From NCBI GenBank assembly GCA_029448655.1, contig JACCLO010000007.1, positions 992,001-1,056,000 of the forward strand: a stretch of 64,000 nucleotides of DNA. The letters are read 5' to 3'. The translations under genes were made by a program, and so were the position numbers. This document shows, piece after piece, positions 52,334-63,154 of the stretch (its first letter is position 1; every line of letters begins with the position of its first letter). The notes under the pieces are model-generated. The model was not told where the DNA came from and searched no databases. It worked only from the letters and a program-made list of their open reading frames with translations. This DNA is from Wolfiporia cocos. Taxonomy: Eukaryota; Basidiomycota; Agaricomycetes; Polyporales; Phaeolaceae.

Positions 52334-54379
52334 ATGAAGAACATCCACAAGCACATATACACCGTCATTCCGCGCCCCGCATCCTCCTCGGCATCCTCCT
52401 CGACGTCCTCCGCCATCCCTCGCGTGCGCTCCGGCTCCTTCTCCTCCGCACGCTCCCTCTACACCGCGCACTCGTCCGCACCTCCCCTCTCGTTCTTTGA
52501 CGCTCCTCCGCCGCCACCACCACCACCGCCGAGCTCGCGCCCAGGAAACCCCAATATCATCGTTTCCACCCGTCTCGCCATCGAGGCCAAAGCTGAGCTC
52601 GACAGCCACACCGACTCGCCCTACAGCGCACAGTCGCACTCCCACTCGTATGCGCCGCCGAGTTCGCTCGCGCTCGCCTCCGCGAACAGCGAGCCCTCCT
52701 CGCACATACCTGCCACGCACTTCAAACCGTTTTTCCCATACCCGGCCTTCGCATCCAACTTTTCGCCGTGCTCTCCACTCGGTGACGCTGATTCCGCCCC
52801 GGCGACCAAGCGCCAACGCACGCGCTACCACCTTGACGTGGGCGCGTACGGTATCCCAAAACGTTCGCGGGACGCGTGCATTGCCGGGCGCGACGGACAC
52901 GGCCGCCTCGCCCTCGACGACGGCCCGCATAGCCAGCTCCGCTCGGACGCGCTGCACAATGCCGTGCAGGTCGGTGAGGATGCGTACTTTGTCAGGGATA
53001 ACGCGATGGGCGTCGCAGACGGCGTGGGTGGATGGTCCCGAGTTCGCCGAAATAGTGAGTCCGTGATTCACCCGCTGTTGGGTTGTGCGGGGCTCACCGG
53101 TTTCGTTCCGCAGCGAAGGGTGGCGACTCAGGCCCCTCCCCGAGTGCTCTGTTCGCCCGTAGACTCATGCATTACTGCTCGGAAGAGGTAGAAGCAGCCA
53201 GCGCCGAGTCATCTGCAGATTCGAGGTGCGCCTCATCATGGTCGTGTGATTTTATCACAGCTCATGTCGGCAGCAGTGCATTAGAGACATTGTCCGACAT
53301 AGATGCTGACGAATTGCGCATGGAGCTCGAAGACACACTGGAGGACCTCGAGGATGGGATCGATATTCTGCAGATTTTCGAGAACGCCTACGAAAAGACA
53401 ATGCAGGCCCACGTCTGCCCAGACGACGCACACTCTGATCCACGACCAACTACAGCGCCACACGACTCTTCGAGTTCCGCGCATATACCCCCGGCTGGCC
53501 AGAGTGCTCGCTGTCCAGAGCAGGCTGCATCTACGCATTCCTTGTCATCCTCATCGTGGTCGTCTGTGCTCTCCCCACCACCGCCCAAAACCAAGCGCCT
53601 GACAGAGGGTTCGTCGACTGCGTTGCTTGCCGTTTTGGAGCACCCGACCGCGCGATCACGCTCCCGCCCGCATGGCTTGTTCAGCCCTTCCCCGCGCACT
53701 GCGCCCGGCCCCGCCGTCATCCGCATTGCGCACCTTGGCGACAGCATGGGTATGCTCATCCGCGGTGACGAGATCGTGTGGCGCACGGACGAAATGTGGT
53801 GGAATGTATGTTGTCTCGCACATTCCAACCCATTCAGCTGACTGACATCATATTCATAGTTTAACACCCCTGTGCAGCTCGGCCCGGCTTCGCCGACGCG
53901 CCCGCGCGACGCACAAGTGTGCACACTGCCCGTACAGGCAGATGACATCCTCATCCTGGCATCCGATGGGCTCTCGGACAACCTCTGGGACGAGGACGTC
54001 CTCGACGAGGTCGTGCGTGCTCGCCGCCCATTCCTCGCCGCCGCATCAGCTTCTGCGACACCAGCACAGCAAACTGGTGTGCGCGGGCAGCTGGGCCGCC
54101 AGGCGTTGGCTGCCATGCTCAGCGAGGCGCTCTGTTCGCGCGCGCGCCGTGTGGCGGAGATGAGAAGGTCGCCACACCGGAAGGAGGGTGAGTCAGATGG
54201 GGAGGACGAAGAGATTCCCTTTGCGCGCCGTGCGAGGGAGCATGGGAGGGCGTTCCGCGGAGGCAAACCCGATGGTGAGTTTGCTGCTGATGGGATGCGT
54301 GACGAAGGCGGCTGATGATGCTCTTTGTACAGATATCTCGGTCCTCGTCGCTGTCGTATCTCCTGTGCAGACAGCATAG
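52334..54379 (+). CDS. PTC7: PTC7-like PP2C protein phosphatase
   Basis: Four exons (52334-53054, 53114-53805, 53860-54274, 54333-54379) give 624 residues. The N-terminus MKNIHKHIYTVIPRPASSSAS is basic and Ser-rich, compatible with mitochondrial import. Metal-binding and catalytic PP2C motifs are present in order: GEDAYFVRDNAMGVADGVGGW, RIAHLGDSMG, ILASDGLSDN and DDISVLVAVVS. The family dephosphorylates Ser/Thr; yeast Ptc7 acts in mitochondria on coenzyme Q synthesis. An acidic-to-Ser/Pro insert of roughly 190 residues separates the first and second motif blocks, making it longer than most relatives. An earlier in-frame non-ATG start was rejected. It lies tail-to-tail with the proteasome gene. 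Confidence 0.9.
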
Positions 54380-54693
54380 CCCCGCGCCGTTCCAAACATC
54401 TCAGCTATAGGCACAAGCATACCACTACATATCCCAGACATCACAGGCTCTTTTTCTCTAGCTCTCATGCGGCTGTATGACCAGACACTACCCACATATG
54501 CATCTTGAGTATCTCACAATATCTTATAATCACCATCTGTATGTACCATAGAAATGTATAAACCGGAGCCGGATCGCACTCGTTCACTCACAAAATAGCA
54601 CTCTCCATTGCATCGTCCCAAAAATACATATTCATTGCCAATCTTGCGCAGCGCAGTATGTAGACACAGGGTCATGAGCGAGGGCAAGGCCAT

Positions 54694-55735
54694 CTAACTC
54701 GTGTCCATCGCCTCGCCGATGTGCGTGACTTCCTCCTCGACGACGAGCTGGCGCACCTCCTCGCTCTTCCACGCAGTCGTCCCGCGCCGGAAGCCATAGC
54801 TGCGCTCCTTTTGCACGCGCTCGTTCGGCTTCACAAAGTTGCGCAGCATCTCGGTGTGCGTCGCGGTGATGACGCACGCGTCGACGTTCGAGCCTGAGCC
54901 GAGATCGTTGAAGATACCCGCTGAGATGGCTGACGTCACGACCTGGAGGGCTTCTTCGCGCTGCCGTGCAGGACGTCAGGGGAGGGCGGTGGGATGCAGG
55001 CGGACGCGACGCACCGTCATCTCTGGTCGCCACGAGCTCTCAAAGACGGCCATTGCAGCGAGACTGCCCGAGCCCATGGTCACGTACGGAAGCTTGTCGG
55101 TCGAGCCGTGCGGGTGGATCGTGAACAGGTGCGCGCCCGTCGCGTCGACCCCGCCGAGGACAAGCGCCGCGCCGATATGCCCCTGGTGTCTGCGCATCGC
55201 GCACGCGTCGACCACGTCAGCGAGAGGGAGCGCTGTGACGACGCGGACTCACTGGAAGAGATGCTGCTTGAGCATCGTCATGGCGGTGACGACGCGCGGC
55301 TTGCGCCCAGTGTACAGCGAGTGCAGCTCCATGTTGGACGAGATGAGGTTGGTTGTGAATTCAGTGTCGGCGGCCGTACCGGCACCGCAGCACCTTATTG
55401 AATCTGTGATGTAGTGGATCTGCCCGCGTGTGGTCATAAGCGTCGTGCAGGATCATGGAAGGGCGGAACGCACCTTCTCGCAGTTCTTGTCCGCGACGAT
55501 GGGCCCTTCTGTCGCACGCGTATCTGCGCCGAGGACGATGCCGTCCTTGAAGACACAGCCCACGATCGTCGTCCCCGTGCTTGTCGCCTTGGGCAGAGGC
55601 AGGCCGCGCTGGGTCAGGAACGAGTTGCTGCAGCCACCGCGTGAGCATCCACCGCGTGCCCGGGAACGCACGGGCGTACCGTATCTCGTTGGAGAAGTCG
55701 AATCCAACCGGTTTGTAAATCGAGGTGGAGGCCAT
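54694..55735 (-). CDS. PUP1: 20S proteasome subunit beta-2 (trypsin-like site)
   Basis: Six exons begin [19 protein letters not shown]. The propeptide ends at TSTG and is followed by the catalytic Thr in [20 protein letters not shown]. Later segments [35 protein letters not shown] and [16 protein letters not shown] are typical of beta-2. The tail [18 protein letters not shown] is the extended C-terminal arm that wraps neighbouring subunits. Processing to expose Thr1 is expected between the Gly and Thr of the TSTG-TTIVG stretch. The stop is at 54694-54696. It is divergent from the p24 gene with 160 bp between start codons. Confidence 0.95.
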
Positions 55736-55895
55736 GGCAGTTACACGGAGGAGAGCGTCGAAAGCCGCGGTCGAAGAGACGGAGGGGTGGGCGCAGGTGA
55801 CGCGTCTCTGGACGCGTACCGCCGTCTGCTTACGTAAAGCGCACCCATTGCCTCTCTGGGAGGCCGTGCCACCCCCCGACAGCTTGCCCTCCGCC
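55736..55895. promoter_or_regulatory. Short shared intergenic region between divergent PUP1 and p24 genes
   Basis: Only 160 bp separate the two start codons, so the promoters must overlap. No TATA box is obvious. Confidence 0.5.
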
Positions 55896-56810
55896 ATGAC
55901 CCTCGTCCTCCTCCCGCTTATTTCGCTTCTTGTCGCGCTGCGATTCGCGTGCACGGTCCGCGCGTCGGCGCTGACGACCGCCATCGGTGCGAACGAGCGG
56001 CTATGTTTCTACGCTGACGTGGACAAGGCGGGGGAGAAGATTGGAGTGAGTGCGTTGCGCTGATCGCGGTCGCTGCATACAAACACGCCCCAGTTCTATT
56101 TCGCAGTGCGTGCCGTTTGATCTCTGCGCGCTGCTGCACGGCGTGAACGCGCCCCGCGATCGCAGGTGCAGGCGGGCGGGTCGTTCGACATCGACTTTGA
56201 CGTGAAGGACCCGAGCGAGAAGGTCCTGCTCGACGGCCAGCGCGAGCGGCAGGGCGACTACGTGCTCACCGCGAACACCGTCGGGGAGTATGCGTTCTGC
56301 TTCGAGAACGACATGTCGACGCTCACGGAGAAGCTCATCGACTTTGACATCATGGTCGAGAGCGAGCCGCGCCGCGAGCCCCCCGCGAAGCCCGGCCAGA
56401 TTTCGGAGCACACGAGCGCGCTCGAGGAGAGCATATTCCGCCTTAATGGCATGCTGCAGAACGTCAAGCGCACGCAGAAATAGTGAGCAGGAACGTGAGC
56501 GGGAGTCGCAGCTATCTAACCACGCGTGCTTCAGCTTCCATACGCGAGAGAACAGAGGGTTCGACATTGTAAAGTCGACACAAAAGTGCGCCTCGCATGG
56601 TGTCTTGTGCTGCTGCATGCTGACTCTTGGCATTTTCCGCAGCCGACTCTTCTGGTATGCCGTGCTCGAGTGTGCCGGCGTCGTTGGCATGGCTGTGTAC
56701 GGCTCTCTCATCTCGCGCAATGGTTCGCACAAGCTGACTTCACATTCAGTCTGCAGGTTTATGTCCTGCAGATGTTCTTCACCAAAACGGGGCGGCGTTA
56801 CAGAGTATAG
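55896..56810 (+). CDS. p24 (emp24/gp25L) cargo receptor
   Basis: Six exons (55896-56045, 56094-56105, 56166-56482, 56535-56585, 56643-56694, 56757-56810) give 211 residues. A signal peptide (MTLVLLPLISLLVALRFACT) precedes the GOLD domain with its two conserved Cys (RLCFYAD and YAFCFEND). A coiled-coil stretch (ALEESIFRLNGMLQNVKRTQ) is followed by a transmembrane segment (AVLECAGVVGMAVYVLQMFF) and the short cytosolic tail TKTGRRYRV. The FF is suited to COPII binding. It cycles cargo between ER and Golgi. Subfamily is probably gamma or delta but unresolved. Exon 2 has 12 nt. Confidence 0.93.
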
Positions 56811-57735
56811 GCTGTGCACCTGTGCATATGTTTATCCGCACGCCTTGCATGCTATATATCTCACAGGGACAATGAATGAGCGACTTGGGACCGGATTAGA
56901 AGTGTTCACTATGAGCTGAGCTTGGCAGGTGGAGCTTTCATGATCTAGCTCAAGCATATCTATCCTTCCTTGAGAAGGGGGAGTTGAGGTCCATCTGCTG
57001 AACTGTTGTGCGATCAGAAGCACACGATGCCTAGGTAACGTTATGAGGTATCATTTCCACTCACTGCGTCAATACTGAGAGCTTCATCTGCACGAGTCGG
57101 AACGACGAATATCACTATACGGCGGTTAAGCCCCAAGCTACTATCAGCTCGAGGCGGCGGGCATGGTGCAGAATGGATTTCACGCGAGCTCACGCCAAGT
57201 CTGGGCAGGGATCGACAGTGACGATGATCTAATTGCTGGCCTTGGTCAGATTCGCTGCTGCTTCAGAGTGCCAACCGCGTTCCCCGACTGGCTCATGCGT
57301 CCAGCAGATTCGCGCATCGACAGCAACTCATCACCCGTGAGCTGTGCAGACAAAGAACGATTCCGTCCGTCGTGCCTTGTGCTGCGGGCTTACACTGCTG
57401 AGGATGCGGCATACCCGCACCGCCGCGCGCAGGTCATGATGCGCGTCTCCGACGAGCGTCGGCAGCAGTGTGTACCATGCACAGAGGTTGCACATCGGCA
57501 TAAGGGAGGGCTTGCCGCCGCGCTAGCTCAGGCACGATGAGTGCTGGGTTAGATCAGAGGGCAAAACCCTGGAGGAACGAAATTTGTGTCATTCGACGCT
57601 CTACCCCATAGCAGGGTGTGCGACCCGCCATTGCACTTTTGGCCATGCAGAATACACGATATAAGCAATAGCACTAGAGTAGGAATGAATACACGGTCGC
57701 AAGCAGCATGAGCAAGCATAGAGTGTCTCCGCGCA
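56811..57735. other. Intergenic region
   Basis: No supported gene. A 125-codon plus frame at 57163-57540 has no family resemblance or intron structure and is probably chance. Confidence 0.5.
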
Positions 57736-58502
57736 TCATGACGACTCTGCCTCGGGGGCAGTGGCCTCCTTCGGCGGGCCCGCAGCAGCAGCCATCTCCT
57801 GCTTGACAATCTTCTCTCCCAGCAAGCGGACCTTGTCGGCGCTCGAGCGGTCGATCCTCATCTGACCCTTGACGGCGCGCACCTGGGCCTCGCCGACGGC
57901 GACGGGGACCCTGTGCCAGCGGACGACGCGGATGCCGACGCCGGGCATGGCGTGCTCCTCGAGGTAGCGGACCCAGCGGTCGACGACGTCGGGGTCGGCG
58001 TCCCAGGCCTTGACGGCGCGCTTGTGGACCCTGCGCTCAAAGTTCTCCTGGGACTTTTTGTGCACGAACGGGCCGCGGGGGACGGTCCAGAGGCTGCGCT
58101 GGGTCGGAAGCGCGGCAGGGCGGCTGACGGGGATGGCGAGGGCGGCGGCGGCGTGGGCGAGGAAGTGGGCGAACTGGGCGAGGAGGTCCGGGTAGTAGGA
58201 GCGGAGGTGGACGAGCGCGACGGGGACGTTGTGCGTGCGCGGGTGCTGGTACGCGGGCGCGAGGGCGCGGCCGTGGACGACGGTCGACGCCCAGAGCGGC
58301 TCGGGGACGTTTGGCGGCGGGGCGCTCACGGGCGGGCTGTGGGGCGGGTCGGCGCGGGTCAGCGGGTCGGAGGGCGGGGCACGCACGTCGCAAGGGTGCT
58401 CTTTGGGCGGGCGGCGGCGAGGGCCAGCGCGGACGCGAGGGGGCGCGGCGAGGGCGGGGCATGCGCGTATGCGGCCCTGAACGACTGCGAGAGCCGCTGC
58501 AT
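57736..58502 (-). CDS. RSM10: Mitochondrial ribosomal protein uS10m
   Basis: Two exons (58387-58502 and 57736-58336) give 238 residues. The N-terminus MQRLSQSFRAAYAHAPPSPR is a good mitochondrial targeting sequence. The core VPVALVHLRSYYPDLLAQFA, RSLWTVPRGPFVHKKSQENF and MPGVGIRVVRWHRVPV is the S10 fold of the small subunit head. A C-terminal Ala/Glu-rich extension follows. Without the 50-bp intron the targeting peptide would be out of frame, which supports the model. ENY2/Sus1 lies 106 bp upstream on the same strand. Confidence 0.92.
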
Positions 58503-58608
58503 GGTGGGAGGAGGCAGGTGAGGATGCGAGCGCCCCGCGCTCAATTGGGTGCCAGGAGGCGCCCGCGGGGAGTGGCATGCATTCCAGTGAAGATTAGATT
58601 ATTGCTAT

Positions 58609-59033
58609 CTACCCCTCGACCTGCGCCTCCATCCAGACCCGTATCGCCTTCTGCACCTCCGCACGCACCTCCGCCCGCACGCTCTCTGAGCCACATCAGT
58701 CACTGCACCCCCTCAGCATCGCACACGCACCTCCCGCGCCCGCACGCAGCTCCTCCAGCACGCTCTCCACCGTAATGTCCTCCCCGCCACGGATGCGCTC
58801 TGAGCGGTCGTCAATGCCCCTCCACGCGCGGGATCATGGCAGCACACCTTGCGCCCTGTCGCGGATCTCGTCGGTCCACCCGCTCTCGTTGAGTTTCTGG
58901 GCCAGCAGCGAGTACAGCCTGGCAAATGCAGTCAGACCTGGATCGAGCTGAGAGAGGACGGGGCGCACCGGTCCCACTCTCCGCGCTCGACCATGCGCCG
59001 CCGCAGCTGTGCATACAGTTCGTCGCGGGACAT
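58609..59033 (-). CDS. SUS1: ENY2/Sus1, SAGA deubiquitinase and TREX-2 subunit
   Basis: Four short exons give about 93 residues starting MSRDELYAQLRRRMVERGEW. Segments LYSLLAQKLNESGWTDEIRD, ITVESVLEELRAGAGESVRA and EVQKAIRVWMEAQVEG match the helical ENY2 fold. It joins the SAGA deubiquitinase module and the nuclear-pore TREX-2 complex, linking transcription to mRNA export. No single frame is long enough to reveal the gene. Introns in SUS1 are also known in budding yeast, where they are regulated. It is divergent from the aldehyde dehydrogenase gene, 147 bp between starts. Confidence 0.9.
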
Positions 59034-59180
59034 GCTGGGCGAGTGTCGCAGTGCTTGCGCCCGAGCGTGCGGAGTCCAACGTGCCCGAAGCCAACGGAAC
59101 GTGCTGATGCCGATCGTTGTGTACGCTTGTGGATGGCGCACCCGCGCTCCGACGCTCCTATCTCAGCCACCCTCACCAGC
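59034..59180. promoter_or_regulatory. Short shared intergenic region between divergent SUS1 and ALDH genes
   Basis: 147 bp separate the start codons and must hold both promoters. No TATA box seen. Confidence 0.45.
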
Positions 59181-61351
59181 ATGTCGCAGACGACGATTAT
59201 CCCCCACTCCCAGCAGCCGCTCGTCACCCGCACATACCCCTCCGCGCCCGAGCTCGACGCCCTCGTCGCCCGCGCGTCCGCCGCGCAAAAGGCCTGGCGC
59301 GCCGTCCCGCTCAAGGAGCGCATCGCGATCGGGAGGCGCTTCATGGTGCGTCTCCTCCCTCTCCCGCCCGTCCCGCCCTGAGCACGCCGCGTCTGGCACA
59401 GGACGAGTTCCGCGCGATGGGCGACGAGATCCCCGCCGAGCTCACCGCGCAGATGGGCCGGTGCGTCGTCCACTCCCTCCCGCGCCGCAGCCCGACTGAC
59501 CGCCCGCGGCAGGCCGGTATCGCAGTGCGCCGGCGAGGTCCGCGGCACGCTCGACCGCGCGGCGTACATGCTCGACATCGCCGAGGGCGCGCTCGCCGAC
59601 GTCTCCCTCGCAGACACGGACAAGCCCGGCTTCCGGCGGTTCATCCGCCGCGACCCGCTCGGCGTCGTCCTCGTCATCGCGCCCTGGAAGTGAGTCCTCC
59701 CCCGTCCCCCGCGTGCGCCCGCGACCGACCGCCCGCGCAGCTACCCGTACCTCACCACCGTCAACTCCGTGCTCCCCGCGCTCGTCGCGGGCAACGCCGT
59801 GCTCCTCAAGCCCTCCCCGCAGACGCCGCTCACCGCGGAGCGCTTCGCGCTCGCCTTCGCCCGCGCGGGGCTCCCCGCGGACCTCCTCGCCGTCGTGCAC
59901 CTGTCGCCCGAGCTTACCGCGCACGCCGCGCGGAGCCCCGGCGTCGCCTTCGTCTCCTTCACGGGCAGCGTCGCCGGCGGGCGCGCGGTCGCGGAGGCCG
60001 CAGTGCGCGCGGAGGGGTTCAAGGGCGTCGGGCTCGAGGTGCGTCTGCTCGCTTGCTGTGCGTGCGTGCGTGCGCGCGGTGCTGACGGCGCGTGCGCAGC
60101 TGGGCGGGAAGGACCCGGCGTACGTGCGCGCGGACGCGGACCTGGAGTACACCGCCGCGGAGCTTGTCGATGGTGCGTGCGTGGCGCTCTGCGGGCGCGG
60201 GCGGCGGCGGACTGACGCGCGCAGGGGCGATGTTCAACGCGGGCCAGAGCTGCTGTGCGATCGAGGTGCGTCCCTGCGCCCCCGCCTCCGCGGCCCGTCC
60301 TGACACCCCGCGCTCGCAGCGGATATACGTGCACGAGTCCCTCTACGACGCGTTCGTCGCGCGGTACGCCGAGCTCGTCAAGGTGCGTCTCTTCCTTGCA
60401 TGCGTCGGCTTGTGGGCTGATGCACGCGCAGCAATACAAGCTGGGCGACCCGACGCAGCCGGGGACGAACCTCGGCCCGGTCGTGAGCCTCGCGAGTGCG
60501 GCGCGGATCAGGAAGCAGGTCGCCGATGCTGGTGAGCGCGTCAGACGAGCTCGATCGATGCGTGGCGCTTACCACGGGCACAGTCAAGGCGGGCGCGAGG
60601 GCGCTGATCCCTGAAGGGCTCTTTGCTGCCGCGCAGCCGTACGTCTCTCCCCGCCTCAGCTGGCTGCTCTGACCGCTTTATCGCAGAGGCACGACGTACG
60701 TCGCCCCGCAGGTCCTGGTTGACGTCGATCATAGTACGTCCTGTCGGCCGTTGCTGCATGCGCATCGCTAACGGGTGCACAGCGATGGACGTGATGATGG
60801 TCAGCTTGTTTGCTCTACCGTTCGGAGCCGCATTCACGCGAGGCCTTGTTCACAGGAGGAGACGTTCGGTCCCGTCATCGGGATCATGAAGGTTCGTCCC
60901 TCCCCTCACCACATCTTCTCTCAAACAGACGCCGACTGAGCACAGGTCTCGGGCGACGAGGAGGCGGTAGCGCTGATGAACGACTCGCGCTACGGGCTGA
61001 CCGCGTCCGTGTGGACGAACGCACAGGCAAACCCCGCGAGCGAGGCGGCCTTCCTCGAGATCGTCGACAAGCTCGAGACGGGCACGGTGTTCCTCAACCG
61101 GTGCGTTCTCCGGCTACCCTCCCGCACTCATGGGGCGGGTCCTGACGGACGGTCTCATCCAGGTGCGATTATCTCGATCCCGCGCTCGCGTGGACGGGCG
61201 TGAAGGACAGCGGGCGCGGCGTCAGTCTCAGCAAGTTTGGTAAGTCGATGCTGCGGCTGACAGCCGGATGGTACGGGCTGACGGCGGGGATGCAGGTTAT
61301 GACCAGCTCACGAGAGCGAAGAGCGTGCATATGAAGATCAAGACCGCGTAG
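59181..61351 (+). CDS. Aldehyde dehydrogenase (ALDH superfamily)
   Basis: Fifteen exons, the smallest 17 nt, sum to 1419 nt or 472 residues. NAD(P)-dependent oxidation of aldehydes to acids is expected. The motifs are the N-terminal helix (AAQKAWRAVPLKERIAIGRR), nucleotide-binding block (LGVVLVIAPWNYPYLTTVNS, AGNAVLLKPSPQTPL), FVSFTGSVAGG, catalytic Glu in LELGGKDPAYV, catalytic Cys in MFNAGQSCCAIE, EETFGPVIGIMK and GVKDSGRGVSLSKFGYDQLT. Length is near the usual 450-500. It most resembles short fungal semialdehyde-type ALDHs, but substrate cannot be set. No targeting signal is evident, so it is probably cytosolic. Confidence 0.93.
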
Positions 61352-61889
61352 ACGAGCAGCGAGGCTGGACGGACTACAGAAGCGCGTACGCTGTGCCGAG
61401 CAAGTATCGTCGACTCAATCTAAGCTGTACCATCTATGAAAATGACATGAATCGGGACATGACTTGGTTGCCATGTTCATGCAGACACGGTGCGATCGAC
61501 ACGCGTGGACTGCACGTTCAACAGGATGCAACGCGAGGATTGTACAAGTGTGTAGACGCTGAAGAGATAGTAGTGATGATTGAGTGTGGCGTATGCAGAA
61601 CCTCGGGCGTTCGAACGTTCGTATCCTAGGCATTCGTAGCCCATGATACGGGCCAGAGGCGCAGCGCAGGGAGAGAATGTACAGAAGACATGTGCCTGCG
61701 AATCGGCCCTGATATCAGGCCCTCTCTATGGAAAAATCCATGCACGTCCTGTGCGAGCATTGGGGCTGCGTGCTGTCGTACCCAGCGGTTCCTCGAGAAA
61801 AGCCGCGGGCGTTTGTCTATGCTGACTCAGCAATATTTCCTGGTTCCTGCGCCTGTCAGTTCGTAGCACAGGCTTGTACTCCAACCACG
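61352..61889. other. Intergenic region
   Basis: No supported gene. It contains the ALDH 3' flank and the mago promoter. Short open frames here are chance. Confidence 0.5.
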
Positions 61890-62908
61890 ATGACCTCCTA
61901 CGACAACGACCCCTTCTACCTCAGGTACGCGAACGTCAAGACACAGTGCCCGGGCGTGTGCTTTCATAGCTCACGCCCTCATCACCAGATACTAGTACGT
62001 CTTTCCTCCTCATTTGCCCTCTGTAGTTTGCGCATCTGCTCAGGGCTCCTCCGCGTCCTCCAATGTCTCATCTGATCGACTTAACAGCACAGGTCACTCT
62101 GGAAAGCACGGGCACGAGTTCCTGGAATTTGAATACTCTCATGGACGTCTCCGTTACGCGAACAACTCCAATTACCGCAATGACAGTCTGATCCGGAAAG
62201 AGAGTGCGTACACAGTCCACAGTTGCTCATCGGCTATTTTGTTGCATCACCCTATGGGCTGTGTCCCCGCCCCTTTTTGCTTCGTGATCTCCTGCAACCC
62301 CTTGCTCCCGTGCATGCTAATCTGACTTTCGACTGCTACAACAGTGTGGGTTGGCCCGCTCGTCGTGAAGGAATTGAAGCGCATCGTCGAGTCCAGCGAG
62401 ATAACCAAGTGCGTCGCTTTCTCCCATTGTGCGCTGCTCCGCAGCCGTTATACCTGCAACATCTGCCTTTTGCACAAGCTAACTGTGAATTGTTGCGCCC
62501 GCAGAGAAGACGACACGAACTGGCCAAAGAAGAACATTGTCGGCAAGCAGGAGCTCGAGATTCGTGTCGGCAATGACCATATCGCGTTCGAGGTGCGTTG
62601 CTCCCTTCTTTCGCCTGTCGTACATCAGATTGCCACCTCTTTTCATCCCCTCACTTCAAGACCGTGCCTTAATGTCGACTGACTTGGCCTCATAGACCGC
62701 CAAGATCGGTTCGCTTGTTGACATACAGGACAGCGAAGACCCAGAGGGGCTTCGTGTGTTCTACTACCTTGTACAAGACCTCAAGGTACGCCCGCGAATT
62801 TTATACTGCTTGTCAGTGCCAGACTTAGATAGCTGATGACGATCCCACTGTCCATAGTGCCTGATCTTCTCGCTCATCTCGCTCCACTTTAAGATTAAGC
62901 CCATTTAG
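61890..62908 (+). CDS. mago: Mago nashi, exon junction complex core subunit
   Basis: Seven exons (61890-61924, 61989-61994, 62088-62203, 62345-62408, 62505-62592, 62696-62785, 62858-62908) sum to 450 nt, 149 residues, the usual length. The sequence [75 protein letters not shown] and [19 protein letters not shown] is highly conserved. It pairs with Y14 to lock eIF4AIII on spliced mRNA. Exon 2 is a 6-nt microexon (ATACTA) needed to encode the conserved RYY; without it the motif is lost. Confidence 0.94.
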
Positions 62909-63154
62909 TCGTTTGCGTTCTATTTAGGATCAAGCCGATTTAATCAGACGTTTGCGCTTGTGCAAGCGACGCTACCCGCCAACGGCATAGCCTGTCAATG
63001 GGCATGACGCTCTGTATTCAATGTTGTTGGTGTCGATAAAATGCAATGAGAACTTGTTCTTGTATGCGGGACACCGCCGGCGGCTTTCAGAATCAAGCCT
63101 CAGGCACAGATGCGTGTCGACGAATTCTTGCCTAGCGCTGCTCCAGTGAAATTA
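62909..63154. other. Intergenic region between convergent genes
   Basis: A short duplicated phrase follows the mago stop: TTTAAGATTAAGCCCATTTAG is echoed by TTTAGGATCAAGCCGATTTAA 38 bases later. No gene. Confidence 0.45.

Noticed and set aside
51941..53071. 376-codon minus frame antisense to the PTC7 gene
   Set aside because: Arg/Gly-rich shadow of a GC-rich exon; the plus strand carries PP2C motifs.
57163..57540. 125-codon open frame between p24 and uS10m
   Set aside because: Composition and lack of motifs suggest chance; no supporting splice structure.
58811..59677. 288-codon minus frame overlapping SUS1 and the ALDH start
   Set aside because: It is a GC-rich shadow. The spliced SUS1 and ALDH models explain the region with conserved motifs.
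59117..60085. 322-codon plus frame across the ALDH gene
   Set aside because: It reads through introns in the wrong phase and is very Arg-rich.
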